NCBI GenBank assembly: GCA_963576725.1
Contig: OY755242.1
Coordinates: 27,189,358 to 27,253,357, forward strand
Direction: 5' to 3'
DNA length: 64,000 nt
Source: Azorinus chamasolen
Lineage: Eukaryota; Mollusca; Bivalvia; Cardiida; Solecurtidae
Below are positions 10,879 to 25,800 of the stretch, piece by piece. Made by a program: the position numbers and the translations under genes. The first letter of the stretch is position 1; the number at the start of each line of letters is the position of its first letter. A model generated the notes under the pieces. That model was given only the letters and a program-made list of their open reading frames with translations. It did no database searches and was not told where the DNA came from.

Positions 10879-13800
10879 GTAAGTATATTGCTAGAGGAAC
10901 AGAGAAGCTGCCTATTTGAGTCATTACGCAATAGAAAGTTGCCAAATTTCAAATCAGTGTGTAATGAAACTGTTGGAAATTATGGAATATGTAACATCTG
11001 AATAACAGCAACCAGTGCTTATAAAGGGCAGTACTATTTAACCCTTTCCTCCATAAATACGCCTTTCTACGTCTCTGTAAAAGTCACCTGTTGAAACCAT
11101 TGTGATAAATTATAGAGCATTTACTCCTATAGGAGCAAATTCTCTATTTACAACAATGGTTTCAAATTACAAAATTCTAAAATTTTCCTTTTCTGTAGTT
11201 AATGCTCCTTTTGGGTAGATTTATTCAAAGTGTTTGGATCTAAAAATAGCATATGGAGGAATTGGTTAAGGCAAATCTAACCAACAGACCTATATCACTA
11301 TTTCAATAGCTAGCTGTGCAGTCTTATGTCCATTACATGATACACGTAGTTATACCCCCGCGTACTTGTTTGAGGGGGGTATACTGAAATCGCCCTGTAT
11401 GGTGGTCGGTCGGTCGGTCGGTCGATCTGTCTGCTATTGAACATGGGTAGTTGGTGTTGCGCACTTCTCCTTCAGTTTTAAAAGTTATTGATTTATATTT
11501 GGTATACATAATAACCATGAATAGTAGATGTGCAAGAAACAGTTTTTATGTGTTTAGCACTGGCCATTGCAGAGTTATTTTTCCCTTGAACTTTGAGTTG
11601 TTTTTTTTGCCATTTTTGCATGAAACATTGGGAGTTGGTTGTTGCAAATTGCTCCTTTAGTTTGGAAGTTATTCAGTTTATATTTGGTATATACAGCTGA
11701 ACTTCGATATCTCAAACTCGGATAACTCCAACTTTGGGATCACTCCAACTAAAAGTTTGGTCCTTTCAAAACTCACAGTACAGAATTGCTCTTAAATGTA
11801 TCACTACAGATATATCTTGAAACACATGTGACAGCTTAATGCAGGTGTAATGTAATGCTGAAAGCTCCTGTATGAAGCTGTCAACTCTAGAAATTCTTCA
11901 GATTAGAAATCCGATAACTGGAACTTCTGTTATCTTGAACTAATTTGTATAGTCACTTTGAGTTCGAGATTTCAATATGCAATTTTCATGTGTTAGTGCT
12001 GGGCATTGCTGAATTTTCTCCCCTTGACCTTTGAGTTTTTTTCTTCCTTTTTGCATGAAACAATTGGGGAGTTGGTGTCACTAAATCCTCCTTTAATTTT
12101 AAAGTTATTGAATTGATACTTTGCTATATATAATGACCAGGAATAGCACATGTGCAAGACGCATTTTCACATGTTTAGTTGCAGGCATTACAGAATTATC
12201 TCCCCTTGAATTTCTAGACCCAACCTCTTTGAACAAATCTACTGAAAAGGAGCATTTACTACAGAAAAGGAAAATGTTTCAATTGTGTAGTTTTGAAACC
12301 ATTGTGATGAATAGAGCATTAATTTTGATAGGCCTGTATGAGTGTTAAGTGTTAATAGTCATTTTTATACGCCCGTTTGAAAAAACGGGACGTATTATGG
12401 AATGGCGCTGTCTGTGTGTCTGTCCGTCTGTCCGTCTGTAACATCTCTAACTCAAGTTCCGCTTGGTGGATCCTTCTCAAATTTTAACACAATGTTTATC
12501 TAGACATTCTACAGTTGCCTGCCAAGTCCCGGTTTGTTTATCCAAGGTCAAGGTCACACAATTGGACTTTGAATTTGCGTTTAGCAAAAAATTTAACCGG
12601 TCTGTCTGTCTGTAACATCTCTAACTCAAGTTCCGCTTGGTGGATCCTTCCCAAACTTAATCATAATGTATATCTAGACTTGCTACAGTAGCCTGCCAAG
12701 TCCCGGCTCGTTTATTCAAGGTCAAGGTCACTTAATTGGACTTAGAATTTGCGTTTAGCATTTACGTTAAGCAAAAATGTTAACCTCAATTTATGTGGAA
12801 CAAGTCCACTTATCTACATAACACTTTGAGATAAAGCTTTGAAACTTGGAACACTTGTTCACCGTCACAACCTTCACCTGTAGGCAAGAGTAAATAACTC
12901 TGTCAAGCATTTTGACTGAATTATGCCCCTTTTTAACTTAGAATTTTTGGTTAAGGCTTTGTTAAAGTCCATTTATTTACATAACCCTTTGAGATAAAGC
13001 TTTTAAACTTGGAACACTTGTTCACCCTCACAACCTTCACCTGTAGGCAAGAGAAAATAACTCTGTCATGCATTTTGACCGAATTATGCCCCTTTTTAAC
13101 TTAGAATTTTTGGTTGAGGCTTTGTTAAAGTCCATTTATTTACAAAACCCTTTGAAATAAAGCTTTGAAACTTGGAACACTTGTTTACCTTCACAACTTG
13201 CACCTGTAGGCAAGAGTACATAACTCTGTCAAGCATTTTGACCGAATTATGCCCCTTTTTAACTTAGAATTTTTTGTTAAGGTTTTGGTTAAAGTCCACT
13301 TATTTACATAACCCTTTGAGATAAAGCTTTTAAACTTGGGGCACTTGTTCACCATCACAAGCTTCACCTGTAGACAAGAGTACATAACTCTGTCTAACAT
13401 TTTGACATGATTATGACGCTTTTTAGCTTGGAATTTTTGGTTAAGGTTTTGGTTAAAGTCCACTTATTTACATAACCCTTTCAGATAAAGCTTTTAAACT
13501 TGAAACATTTGTTCACCATCAGAAGCTTCATCTGTAGGCAAGAGTAAATACAATGCAACTCTGTCAAGCATTTAGACACAATTATGGCACTTTTCAATTT
13601 AGAATTTTTGGTTAAGGTTTTTTGTTAAAGTATGCCTATTTACAACCTTGAAACTTGGTCGCAAAATATGGGCTTAGAATTTGAGTTCAGCAAATACGTT
13701 AACCCCAGTTTATGTTGAACAAGATCCAGACGGGCGTATATATTGTGTCCACTGGCACTCTTGTTAAAATCAAGCATGGTGTCATTTCTGTAATGAATAT

Positions 13801-16800
13801 TCATGGTTTTAGAGTTAACCCTTTCCTCAATAGGCTATTTTAGACCCAACCTCTTTGAATGAATCTACCCAAAAGGAGCATTTACTAGAGAAAAGGAAAA
13901 TGTTATAATTGTGTAGCAATTTGAAACCATTGTGATAAACAGAGCATTTGCTCCATAGGAGCAAATGCTTTATTTATCACAATGGTTTCAAGAAGTGACT
14001 ATTACAGAGGGGTAGAAAGGCGTACATATGGAGGAAAGGGTTAAATATGGTATGCTTGTGAAGTAAAGCATTTAAGAGTCAAAGCAGTCTTTGTGTTAGT
14101 CAGGTTAAAAATTGAATTGCTTCGGTAAACAGTTATACTCACATGATAAAACACACAAGTGCAGTTGATAAGATGAAACTAGGAAATGATTTGGTGTTGG
14201 TGTTAAAAAATTCCCCTCTGTGACGTAGCAGTATTCTTATTTTCCTTATTAGTTTCAAAATTGTTGTTTGACCCTTGGAAGTAGAAAAATGAGTTAACTG
14301 ATATTTACAAAGTGTGAAGATCCAGATTAGAGGTTTTCTAAAGGAACCATTTGATCAGGATCTTCACTGTTGCCATTCAGAATTCAGGTGGCTGCTAAAT
14401 GCATAGGGGTCTGTATACAGCTTCATGGGAGTTTATACACATACTATAAGTTATTATATACCGTAGACTGGCGTAGTATGTACATGTATTTAAACTCCCA
14501 TGAAGCAGCACTGCAGACCTCTATGGCTAAATGCAGGGTGAAAGTCATGGAGAAAGCTCCTCTAGGACTTTCACCCTGCATAAAGCTGCCACCTGTCTCC
14601 AAGAATGATATGTATAATAAATTCAAAGTCTGGTTTAGAGGGGTTTTACTGTAATGACAACATGAATATTTATTTGCTGAGTTTTTATAATGGTAATACA
14701 GTAAAACCTCTCTATAACGGCCACTAAATTACATCAAGTATTTTGCGTTAAAGGCAGGTGGCTGCTTAAAGCAAGGTGAAGGTAAAACAGAACGTTCACC
14801 TTGCATTAAGCGGCCACCTGCCCTAAATACCAACTATAATTAACACAATTTAGTGGTCGTTATAGAGAGGTTTTACTGTATTATGAGTACAGGAGTTTTG
14901 GGCCAAATATGGCAGAAACTAAAATCAGGCCTAATTAATTGCATTAGCAAACAGAGCAGACCCTGATCAGAGTCAGCTCATGTTGAAACAGTCTAATCTG
15001 GGTCTACTCTGTTTGGAAAAGTGTGAAAAGGCATTTCTATCAGGGAAAGGGTTAAAAGAGATAATGGTATGCATGCTAGGGGCGAAAACCTGGCATCTAT
15101 ATATATTATTGAAAAGTGGAAGAAAAATAAACTTACCATTTAACCTTTCATTCATATAAGTGCCTTTTTATGCCTTTGCAAACAGAGTAAACCTGGCAGA
15201 TCAGATTGCTTGTATAGGAGCTGTCTGATCAGGATCTGCACTGTTTGCTTATGGTATAATATCGATCTGATAAGTTTCTGCATGTGTCAAATCGTCCAGA
15301 GTTCATAATTATATGGCATTATAAAAAATAATCTAATAATATTCATGACATTTTTATTTGAATTATTTCTTACATGAATATAAAATACATGAGGGAAAGG
15401 GTTACCCTTTCACTGTTCTATATTTATTCCAAATTTCAATGCCTAATTAATATTCATGGACAAAGTAAGGTAGAATCAAACATGGAAAGTGGAACATTGT
15501 AGTCAATTTAGAAACCAAAGAAACAGATCTTTCAAATTTCATTAGCAAACAGAGCAGACCCTGATCAGACGGCTCCTCTAGGAGCCGTCTGATCTGGGTC
15601 TACTCTGTTTGCAAATGCGTGAAAACATGTGGTACATGTATATAGATGTCATTCTACAGTTTCTGGCATGGCCAAATATTTCCATGTCCATGTGCTATTA
15701 TTACAATTTATCTAATTAATATTCATGTTGTCATTATTTCAAACACATACTTTGCAGCAGACAACAATAGTTTCAGTTGGCAATTGTTCAGAGTCCAAAA
15801 TTTTAAGTAGTAATTGCGACTCGGAATAGTACTCATGACTGATCACAGTATGTGATTTTATGCATGACAGTTACATATAATAGCTTGAGATAGCAAATGT
15901 TGTACGAATATTTCCTTACTGCCAATCGATAAACAAATGTTTAAGTATTGAAATACGGATAATCAAATCAGATTTACCATATTATCTCTAATAAACCTCC
16001 CTCCCTTGATGTCTCTCAAACTGATCAGGAACAATATTTACGTCAAAAGCAAAGAGAGCAGACCCTATCAGACGGCTCCTATAGGAGCCATCTGATCTGG
16101 GTCTATTCTGTTTGGAAAGCCTTATTTATGGAATAAAGGGTTAAGCTTTTTCGAATCTACTGATCATGACCAAGTAGTGTCATACGGTTTACCGGACAAT
16201 TGCCCCTTTAAGGACAATTGCCCCTCGGACATTATTGCCCCTTGCCAAAATTGGCGACCTAGACAACTGGCCCTTGATTATAAAAAATATTAAAAGAATT
16301 TTTTAACATGCTTTTTTATCAATCATGTAAAATCATTACATATAATTGCGCTATGTGCAGATGTTTTTGATGGCTGAAAGTAACATATTTTACTTTATAA
16401 CATAACTTGTGGCTTCAGTGTGACGTAACACTATCATATATATTTTGATATTCACGGGCATATATTCACTAGTGAATAACATTCAAACAACCGAACTGTA
16501 TTCATACTCGCTGTCAAAACAAACAAACTGGCGGACGGTGACCTACCTGTCAACGATTGAGTCACGATAGATGGCAAAGAACTGTTGGCACTTGCGCCTT
16601 AATTTCGATAAAATAATACAAATTGTAATCGCTGTCAGTAAATATCTACAAAATGTATGCCAAAAAAGACCTACCAGCTACTCTGACCCAAACCATCCAT
16701 TAAAAAAATTGCCTCCACAACTTTATATTTTCTTCACCGCATGTCCTTTTGTTTATGCAGATTTCTACTCATAAAATATCTCGTCAATCAACAACTATAG

Positions 16801-19800
16801 TCATCTGAATCCAGCACAGCACAAACATATTTCAAATATGTTATACTCCAAATCAGCTGATCGCGAAAATCTTCCTCCTGTTCCAACACATTTTATGCAG
16901 CAGTTTGTAGACTCTACTGAATCTTTTGTCCATTTCTATAAACTTTTTCGCGGCGGAAATGTCCATGTCCATGAATCTGTATACAACACTGATGAAGGGC
17001 TTAACCCTTTCCCTGTTCTATATTTATTTCAAATTTCAATACCTACTGAATATTCATGGACAAAATAGTAATAAAGAAATATGGAAGATGGAACAATGTA
17101 GACATTTTAGAAAGTAAAGAAACAGATCTATCAAATTCTATTAGCAAACAGAGCAGACCCTGATCAGACGGCTCCTCTAGGAGCCGTCTGATCTGGGTCT
17201 ACTCTGTTTGCAAATGCGTGAAAACACGTTAAATATATGAGGGAAAGGGTTAATATACCAAAATGAAGGCGCATTTTGAATCCCATTGACAGAGGTGTGT
17301 CAGACATGTAGCCGTCTTCCTTTAAACTATAATTTAGCAAATGGCGCACTTTACACATGTTGTGTACAGTGACATCATAATGTGACTTGTTTGTATGTCG
17401 AAACAGTAACTCAAAAATTATTTTGACGTGTTTCTGTACGTTTTTGTTATCATAAACTATCACAGTTAAATTGAATATCAGAGAGGTCTAAATTAGATCC
17501 TGATTGTTATGACAGTAAGTCAAAAAAGTTGGAAATTTTGGACCTACTTTGTCCCAGTTACTTAGCGAACCTAATAACACCTTTCATTCATCATTTCTAT
17601 ATGTAAGGAGAATTTATAACAATCCACGTTACTGCTGAAATATTGGCTGCAAAAAACGTTTGTGTTATGTTATGTTATAAATAGAATCTTGCATTCGTGT
17701 TCATGATTATTGGATTTATTTAATTCGTCTTTTTAAAACGATAAAAACTCGCTAAAGCTCATTTTTTATCGTTTTAAAAAGACTCATTTAACAAATCCAA
17801 TAATCAAGAACACTCATGTAAGATCCTCTATTTATGCCAAATAATATATTTGTATTTGTATATAATATAGTATAAATTCCAAATTTACCTACCTAAACTA
17901 TCTTAATATCCACTTTTACCTACATAAACTATCAAACATGCTTCAGGCAACATACTTTGCTCTATGCTGAATAAAATATTTGTATTTGTATTATGGTGAA
18001 AAAACAATTGCTTTTTCCACAATTTTAATTGGGTAAATACACTAATACTCAGTAACCCTGATTTTTTAGCTCACCAGGGTGAGCTTTTGTGATCGCCAGA
18101 TGTCCGTCGTCCGTTGGCGTGCATCGTGCGGTGTGCGTCGTGCGTCGTTGGGCGTCAACAATTTGAACCTTTAAAAATCTTCTCCTCTGAATCTACAGGG
18201 TTCTCAGCTTTCATCTTTGGTACATAGCATCACCTATAGGTCCTCTACAAAAGTTATATAAATTATGCCCCTGGAGTCAAAATTGGCCCTGCCCCAGGGG
18301 TGGGAAGTTTTCAATAGAAACATATAGTAAAACTTTGAAAATCTTCTCCTCTGAAACAAGAAGGTTATTAGCTTTCATATTTTGCACATAGCATCATGTT
18401 CAGGTCCTCTACAAAAGTTATATAAATTATGACCCTGGGGTCAAAATTGGCCCCGCCCCAGGGGTGGGCAGTTTTCAATAGAAACAAATAATGAAATCTT
18501 TGAAAATCTTCTCCTCTGAAATTGAAAGGCTCACATCTTTCATATTTGGCACAGAGCAGCATATTCAGGTCCTCTACAAAATTTGTATAAATTAAGGCCC
18601 TGGGGTCAAAATTGGCCCCGCCCCAGGGGTGGGCAGTTTCCAATAGAAATATATAGTGAAAACTTTGAAAATCTTCTCCTCTGAAACTAGAAGGTTTGTA
18701 GCTTTCATATTTGGCACATAGCATCATGTTCAGGTCCTCTACAAAAGTTATATAAATTATGGCCCTAGGGTTAAAAGTAGCCCCGCCCCAGGGGTGGGCA
18801 GTTTTCAATGGAAACAAATAGTGAAATCTTTGAAAATCTTCTCCTCTGAAACTGGAAGGTGCTTAGCTTTCATATTTGGCACAGATTATCATGTTCTGGT
18901 CCTCTACAAAAGTTATATAAATTATGCCCCAGGGGTCAAAATTGGGGCCGCCCCAGGGGTGGGAAGTTTTCAATAGAAACATATAGTAAACCTTTGAAAA
19001 TCTTCTCCTTTGAAATCAGAAGTTTCTCAGCTTTCATATTTGGCAAATCTTCTCCTTTGAAATCAGAAGTTTCTCAGCTTTCATATTTGGCACATAGCAT
19101 CATGTTCAGGTCCTCTACAAAATTTATATAAATTATGCCCCTGGGGTTAAAATTGGCCCCGCCCCAGGGATGGGCAGTTTTCAATAGAAACAAATAGTGA
19201 AATCTTTGAAAATCTTCTCCTCTGAAACTGGAAGGCGCTCAGCTTTCATATTTGGCACAGAGCATCATGTTCAGGTCCTCTACAAAAGTTATATTAATTA
19301 TTAATTATTGCCCTGGGGTAAAAATTGTCCCCGCCCCAGAGGTGGGCAGTTTTCAATGGAAACAAATAGTGAAAACTTTGAAAATCTTCTTCTCTGAATC
19401 TGGAAAGTTCTCAGCTTTCATATTTAGCACATAGCATCATGTATAGGTCCTCTACAAAAGTTATATGAATTATGGCCCTGGGGTCAAAATTGGCCCCGCC
19501 CCAGGGGTGGGTAGTTTTCAGCAGAAACATAGAGAAAACTTTGAAAATCTTCTCCTCTGAAACTGAAAGGTTCTCAGCTTTAATATTTGGGATCATAGCA
19601 TCATGTTCAAGTCCTCTACAAAAGTTATATAAATTACGCCCCTGGGGTCAAAATTGGCCTGCCCCAGGGCCGGCTAGTTTTCTATAGAAACATATAATGA
19701 AAACTTTGAAAATCTTCTCCTCTGATTGTCTGGTGAGCGCTTCAGGGCCATTCTGGCCCTCTTGTTATAATGTAAACTTTAAAAGGGAAAGTTTATGCTT

Positions 19801-22800
19801 TGGTGAAAACTGTAGAATCAGATTTATATCATGTCAAAAGGAAACAGAGTATACCCTGATCAGATGGCTCCTAAATGCGTGAAAACATGTTTTATATGAG
19901 GGAAAGGGTTAAACTGTCAAATAGACATAAAACATAATAGACCGCCAATTACTTTAATCCAAGTAAATGTTGATAATGACAATTATAATTAACACACTTT
20001 TATAACTTTCTTACCTACTGAATCTTCATTAACTGTCATTGGGTAAACAGGGTAGATCCAGATCGGATAGATCCTTTGGACATGGGTCTACTCTGTTTAG
20101 AAAGAAATAAAATATGGTAATACAAAGTACACCTATGCAATATGTGCTAATTATATGTACATGTACTACTAAAATATTATTGTAGGGATAATCCAGTCTA
20201 CTATTGCAAACAGTATTTTCAAGAGCAACATGCATGAGTAGATCCAGTTCAGATAGTTTTAATTTAGATTTGGGTCTACCCTGCTTGGAAAAAAAATGTA
20301 AGGAATATCCTCCTTGAAATACAATGTCCATTTTTATAAGGTGTACTGTGCTAATTATTATCTTTTCCTTACCTAATTTAGATTTGGGTCTATTACCGGG
20401 AATAAATGCAAAGAATATCCTCTTTGTATTACAATGTGTACTTTCATAAGGTGTGACTGCTAATTATCTTTTCCTTACTTGATGAATATTCATAAATTAT
20501 CATTGAGCAAACATGGTAGATCCAGTTCAGATAGATCATTTAGATTTGAGTCTACCCTGTTTGGAAATTAAAGTAAGGTCAATATCCCCCTCTTGTGGTA
20601 CTAAGTGTATACATACGTGTATAAAGTTTGTGCTAATTACCTTATCCTTACCTAATGAATCTTTATTTGTAACCCCCTTCCCTCATATTGACGACTTTTG
20701 TAAAAGTCACTACTTGAAACTATTGTGATAAATAGAGCATTTGCTCCTATAGGAGCAAATGCTCTATTTATCACAATGGTTTCAAACCACAAAATTAAAA
20801 AAAATTCCATTTCTCTAGTTAATGCTCCTTTTCGGTAAATTTATTCAAAGTGATTGAATCTAAAAATAGCCTATGAGGGAATGGGTTACTGTCATTGAAA
20901 AACCAGGTTAGATCAGATCAAGATCAGATAGCTTTCATTTAAAACTGGGTCTACTCTGTTTGGGAAATAACTTTTAACTCTTTGCACACTAGCGGCGAAC
21001 TGTGATGACCTATGCAAATAGTTTGGATCCAGATGAGACACCGCATAATGCGGCGTCTCATCAGGATCCAAACTGTTTGTCATCTTGACCATATTTTTGC
21101 CAAAAAATGAGAGAAAGTTTATTTTGAATTGAAGCAGACAACATTTTTTATTGTTGCAGACGAAAAATTACTTAGCGTGCAAAGAGTTAACTACAATGTA
21201 CTATTATAATATATGTTATGTATCAATCGTCCTTAGGGGCAATAGTCTGAGGAGTGATCATCTTTAAGCCTTTCCTCATAAATAATCATGTAATAGGAAA
21301 TAATGACGTCATTCATATAATTAGATTAATTTGTTAAAATAGCACATTAAAATAGAATCATTGATCTATATTATATCATAAGCAAACAGCAGACCCTGAT
21401 CAGCTGGCTCCTATAGGAGCGATCTGATCTGGATCTGCTGTTTGCAAAGGAATTGAAAGGCATATAATATTATATGGAGTAAAGGGTTAAAGCGCCAGTT
21501 GTCCTAAGGGGCAATTGTCCTACACTCATGTCATACAGCTTGGATCTTGAGGAGAGGTCAAGTTCCTCAACATCTTGACTGAATTCAAGTTGTTTTCTTC
21601 TTAAGACTTATCTATTTCCTACTGGCAAAATTCTTGCTCGCAAAATTCTATCTGCTTAACCCTTAACCCAGTGTTATTCATTTAACCCTTTCTCTGTTCT
21701 AGATGGGTTTTTTTTTTCAAAATTTCAGTACTGACTGATTATTCATTGACAAAATAGTTGTAATGAAACGATTGAAGGTGGATCATTTTAGCCATTTTAG
21801 AAACTAAAGAAACAGATCTACCAAATTTCATTAGAAAACAGAGTAGACCTAGATCAGATTGCTGTTATAGGGGCCATCTGATCTGGGTCTAGTCTATTTG
21901 CAAAAGCGTGAAAAGGCATTTATATGAAGGGAAATGGAAAGAAATAATGACATTATAAAATTAAATTTAGCTGAATTTTTACCGTGGCATATTATATGGA
22001 TAAGAGAAATTTTGACAGAGGTTTTAGAATCTGATTTTTTTCTGATTCATTCAAGCTGTTGAGAAACTGTTGACCAGGTGGCAAACAGCTTGGATCCTGA
22101 TGAGATGTCAAGTTTCTTGGCATCTCGTGTAGATCCATGTATGCTGTTTGGAAATGCAAGTCAGATCTTTCTAACCAGGAGAAGGGTTTACCCTTTCCTC
22201 AATAAACACCCCTTTCTACAGCTCTGTAATAGTCACTTCTTGAAACCATTGTGATAAATAGAGCATTTGCTCCCATGGAGCAAATGCTTTATTTATCACA
22301 ATGATTTCAAGAATTAGATTATTTATCTTAATGGTTTCTATACTACACAATTATAACATTTTCCGTTTCTTTTGTAAATGCTCCTTTTTGGTAGATTCAT
22401 TCAAAGAGGTTGCATCTAAAAATAGCCTATGGAGGAATGGGTTAATACCAGTCTGGTCATGTTTAGCATAATATTTCTAAGAGTTAATTTTTTTGATTTT
22501 AGTATCTACAAAACAGAAGGCTCGGGCCAGACGTTCTACTGTATGTTCTGTTCTGAGAGGGCAGTAAAGGACACAACATATCATTATGAGCAACAGGCGC
22601 TTTGTGTAAAGCGGTACCAGAAGACCAAATGGATAGATGTTGCGACACCGTTTGAAAAACAAAAGAAGAAATACGCGATTTGCAATGTTGGCCAATATCC
22701 AGGTAGGATTACAGGCGAAGTTAGATTTACAATACAATCTTCTCTGTGTTATATTTTGCCATCTCATGATGCCTTTGTGTATTATCCTCCCAATTTGACC

Positions 22801-25800
22801 TGAGACTCGATTAAGTTACGGCGTGTTTATCGGGATTGTTCGGTATAATCTGTGACAAAAAATAGCAAACGAAAACCAGAAATATTCATGTTCCACGAGG
22901 GTTTTATTCTTATAGCGCATTCTTATACCTTCGGAAATTTATCCGAAGATTACCGACGATAATACACGGAATATGCATGAGTCTCAGGTCAAATTGGGAG
23001 GATAATAGAGTAATTCCTCTCTGACCAAGCAAAATAAGTCTTGTTTAATCCTTTTACCCCTTAAATACACTTTTCTGTGCCTTTGCAAACAGAGTTCCCA
23101 GATCAGATGACTCCTGTAGGAGCTGTCTGATCAGGGTCTGCTCTGTTTGCTTATGGCAAAATATTGATCTGATTTTGCACTTTCTGCTTTGGTGAAATAT
23201 TCCTGTGTTTACATGTTATTGTAACACAGCTATACATGATGTCATCACTTCTTACATGAATTCATGGAGTAATGGGTAAACCTGAATACCAGAATTCATG
23301 ACTAATCATGAATAGTCATTAACCCTTTACCTCATAGGCTATTTTAATACCAAATCTTGTTGAGTAAACCTACCGAAAAGGAGAATTAACTAGAGAAAAG
23401 GACAATTTTAGAATTTTGTAGTTTGAAACCATTGTGATAAATAGAGCATTTGCTTCTATAGGAGCATTAATGCTCTATATATCACAATGGTTTCACAAAG
23501 TGACTTTTACAGAGTTGTCAAAAGTCGTCAATATGAGGGAATGGGTTGACCCTTTCCCTCATATACATGTAAACAATTTTTCACACCTTTGCAAACAGAG
23601 TAGACCCAGATCAGATGGCTCCTGTTAGTGTAGGAGCCTCTGACCAGGGTCTGCTCTGTTTGCTACAAATGAAATTATAATTGATCTGACTCTACAGTTT
23701 CTACCAATATCAAAAACTTCTCTGTACTTATGTTCATGCTGAATAAGGTAGTCCATGGCAAAACTGTGGAATCAGGTCATCTGCTCCCATTCTCAAAGTT
23801 TACATTGCTTCAGCATCTTGAATAATTGAGCCAGAGTGTCAAACAGTTTGGATAATGACGAGAGGTCAAGTTACTCATAATTACCCTCTGTTGAGGGCTG
23901 CGGGACAGTCTTGATAATGATGAGAGTCAAGTTACTCATAATTACCCTCCGCCGAGGGCTGCGGGACAGTCTTGATAATGATGAGAGTCAGGTTACTCAT
24001 AATTACCCTCCGCCGAGGGCTGAGGGACAGTTTTGATTATGATGATAGGTCAAGTTTCTCATAATTACCCTCCGCCGAGGGCTGCGGGACAGTCTTGATA
24101 ATGATGAGAGTCAAGTTACTCATAATTACCCTTTGTTGAGGGCTGAGGGACAGTTTGGATAATGATGAGAGGTCAAGTTGCTCATAATTACCCTCCACCA
24201 AGGGCTGAGGGATATAGTTTTGGCATTGTCAGTCTGAACGTGAGCCCATCAGTCTGTTCATGAGTCACAGTGTGATATTTCAAAAATGGTATGGAGTTTT
24301 ATTAAAACTTTGTGTAGGTGCTTAGTGCCAAAACAGATGTGGACCTGCAAGTATCACATTGACATTGAAACTCCAGAGTTATGGCCCTTTGTTTGCAAAC
24401 AAATTAATAACGTTTTTACATATCAGGAGCCATTTCTTAGAAGTTGTTTGGAAATTTTCTATATGAAACTTTGTATAAATGTTAAGTAACATAAAGAGAT
24501 CTGACCCTGCAAGTATCATGCATATTGACCCTGGAACTCCAGAGTGATAGCTGTTTGTTTGCAAGACATGTGTTTTTGTTGGTGCAGAACCATATCTCAG
24601 AAACTGGATTTTCTCAATGAATCTTTATGAAAATGCTGAAGAGCATATTGACATGCAGCCTGGCAAATATCATTCATGTTGACCTTGGATCACCTGAGTT
24701 CATGCTCTTTATTTGCAAAAAATGTAATATTTTTGTCTGATCGGAACAAAATCTGCTCAGAGTTTTTCTATGAAACTTGTGTAAATGTTCAGTAGCAGAA
24801 AGACAAGTACTATTCATTTCGACCTTGGAACACCAGAGTAATGGCCCTTTGTTTTTGTCTGTCCATAGCCATATCTAAGAAACTGGAGGTTTTCTATGAA
24901 ACTTTTTCAAGCATGTCATCATTCATATTGACCATGGAACACTATAGTTATGGCCCTTTGTTTGCAAAAAATGTAAAACAAATTGTCTGTACAGAGCAAA
25001 AAAAAATATTATTTTTGTCTGTCCAGAGCAATTTTTCAGAAACTGTTGAGATTTACTATGAAACTTTTTGTAAATGTTAAGTAGCATAAGGAAATAAGGC
25101 CCTGCTAGTATTATTCACATTGATCTTGGAACACCAGATTTATGGCCCTTTGTTTGCCAAAAACGTAATTTTTTTCCTGTATGGAGTCATATCTCAGAAA
25201 CTGTTTGGAGTTTTCTTTGAAACAAAGTGTTAATGTTTTAGAACCATAAGCAAATGCCACCCTGCAAGTGCAGCATATACATGTATATTGAACTTGGAAC
25301 ACCTGAGTTATGGTCCTTTATAAAATACTTAAACTTTTTGTCCGTCGAAATATCTTCAAGTTTTTCAGTGAAACTTTTTAGGTGTTTAGTACCATGAAGA
25401 CTTGCAAGTCTTCCCTCACATTTACCTTGGAACACCAGAGTTAGGCTCTTTGCGAAAACAGTAACCCTCTTTTCAGTAAATCAGTTAAATACCGAGGCCA
25501 GCACTTGTTTAGCAGGGATATCAACTCAGCTACATGTAATGTGCTTGTTTCATCTGGACCTACAATTCACATAAAGATAATCACAAATTGGCCCTAACAT
25601 TTCTTAGTAAAATCTATATTAGTTTGGCAATTTCTTCTTTTGAATCATTTGTCTATAATCATTTCCTTCATATACATGTCCTTCACATCTTTGCAAACAG
25701 AGTATACCCTGATCAGACGTCTTCTGTAGAGCCTATAGAGGCCATCAGATCAGGGTCTGGTCTGTTTGCTTGTGAAATTATAGTAAATCTGACTATATAT

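Noticed and set aside
16571..17117. Possible small genes at 16.6-17.1 kb
   Set aside because: Frames under 80 codons with no domain or splice support, and the last overlaps a family A MITE.
18368..18817. 149-codon minus-strand frame
   Set aside because: Lies within the 155-bp tandem core of a Helentron-like element; it repeats the same peptide and has no domain.
22477..22767. Minus-strand 96-codon frame
   Set aside because: Shadow of exon 2 on the opposite strand.
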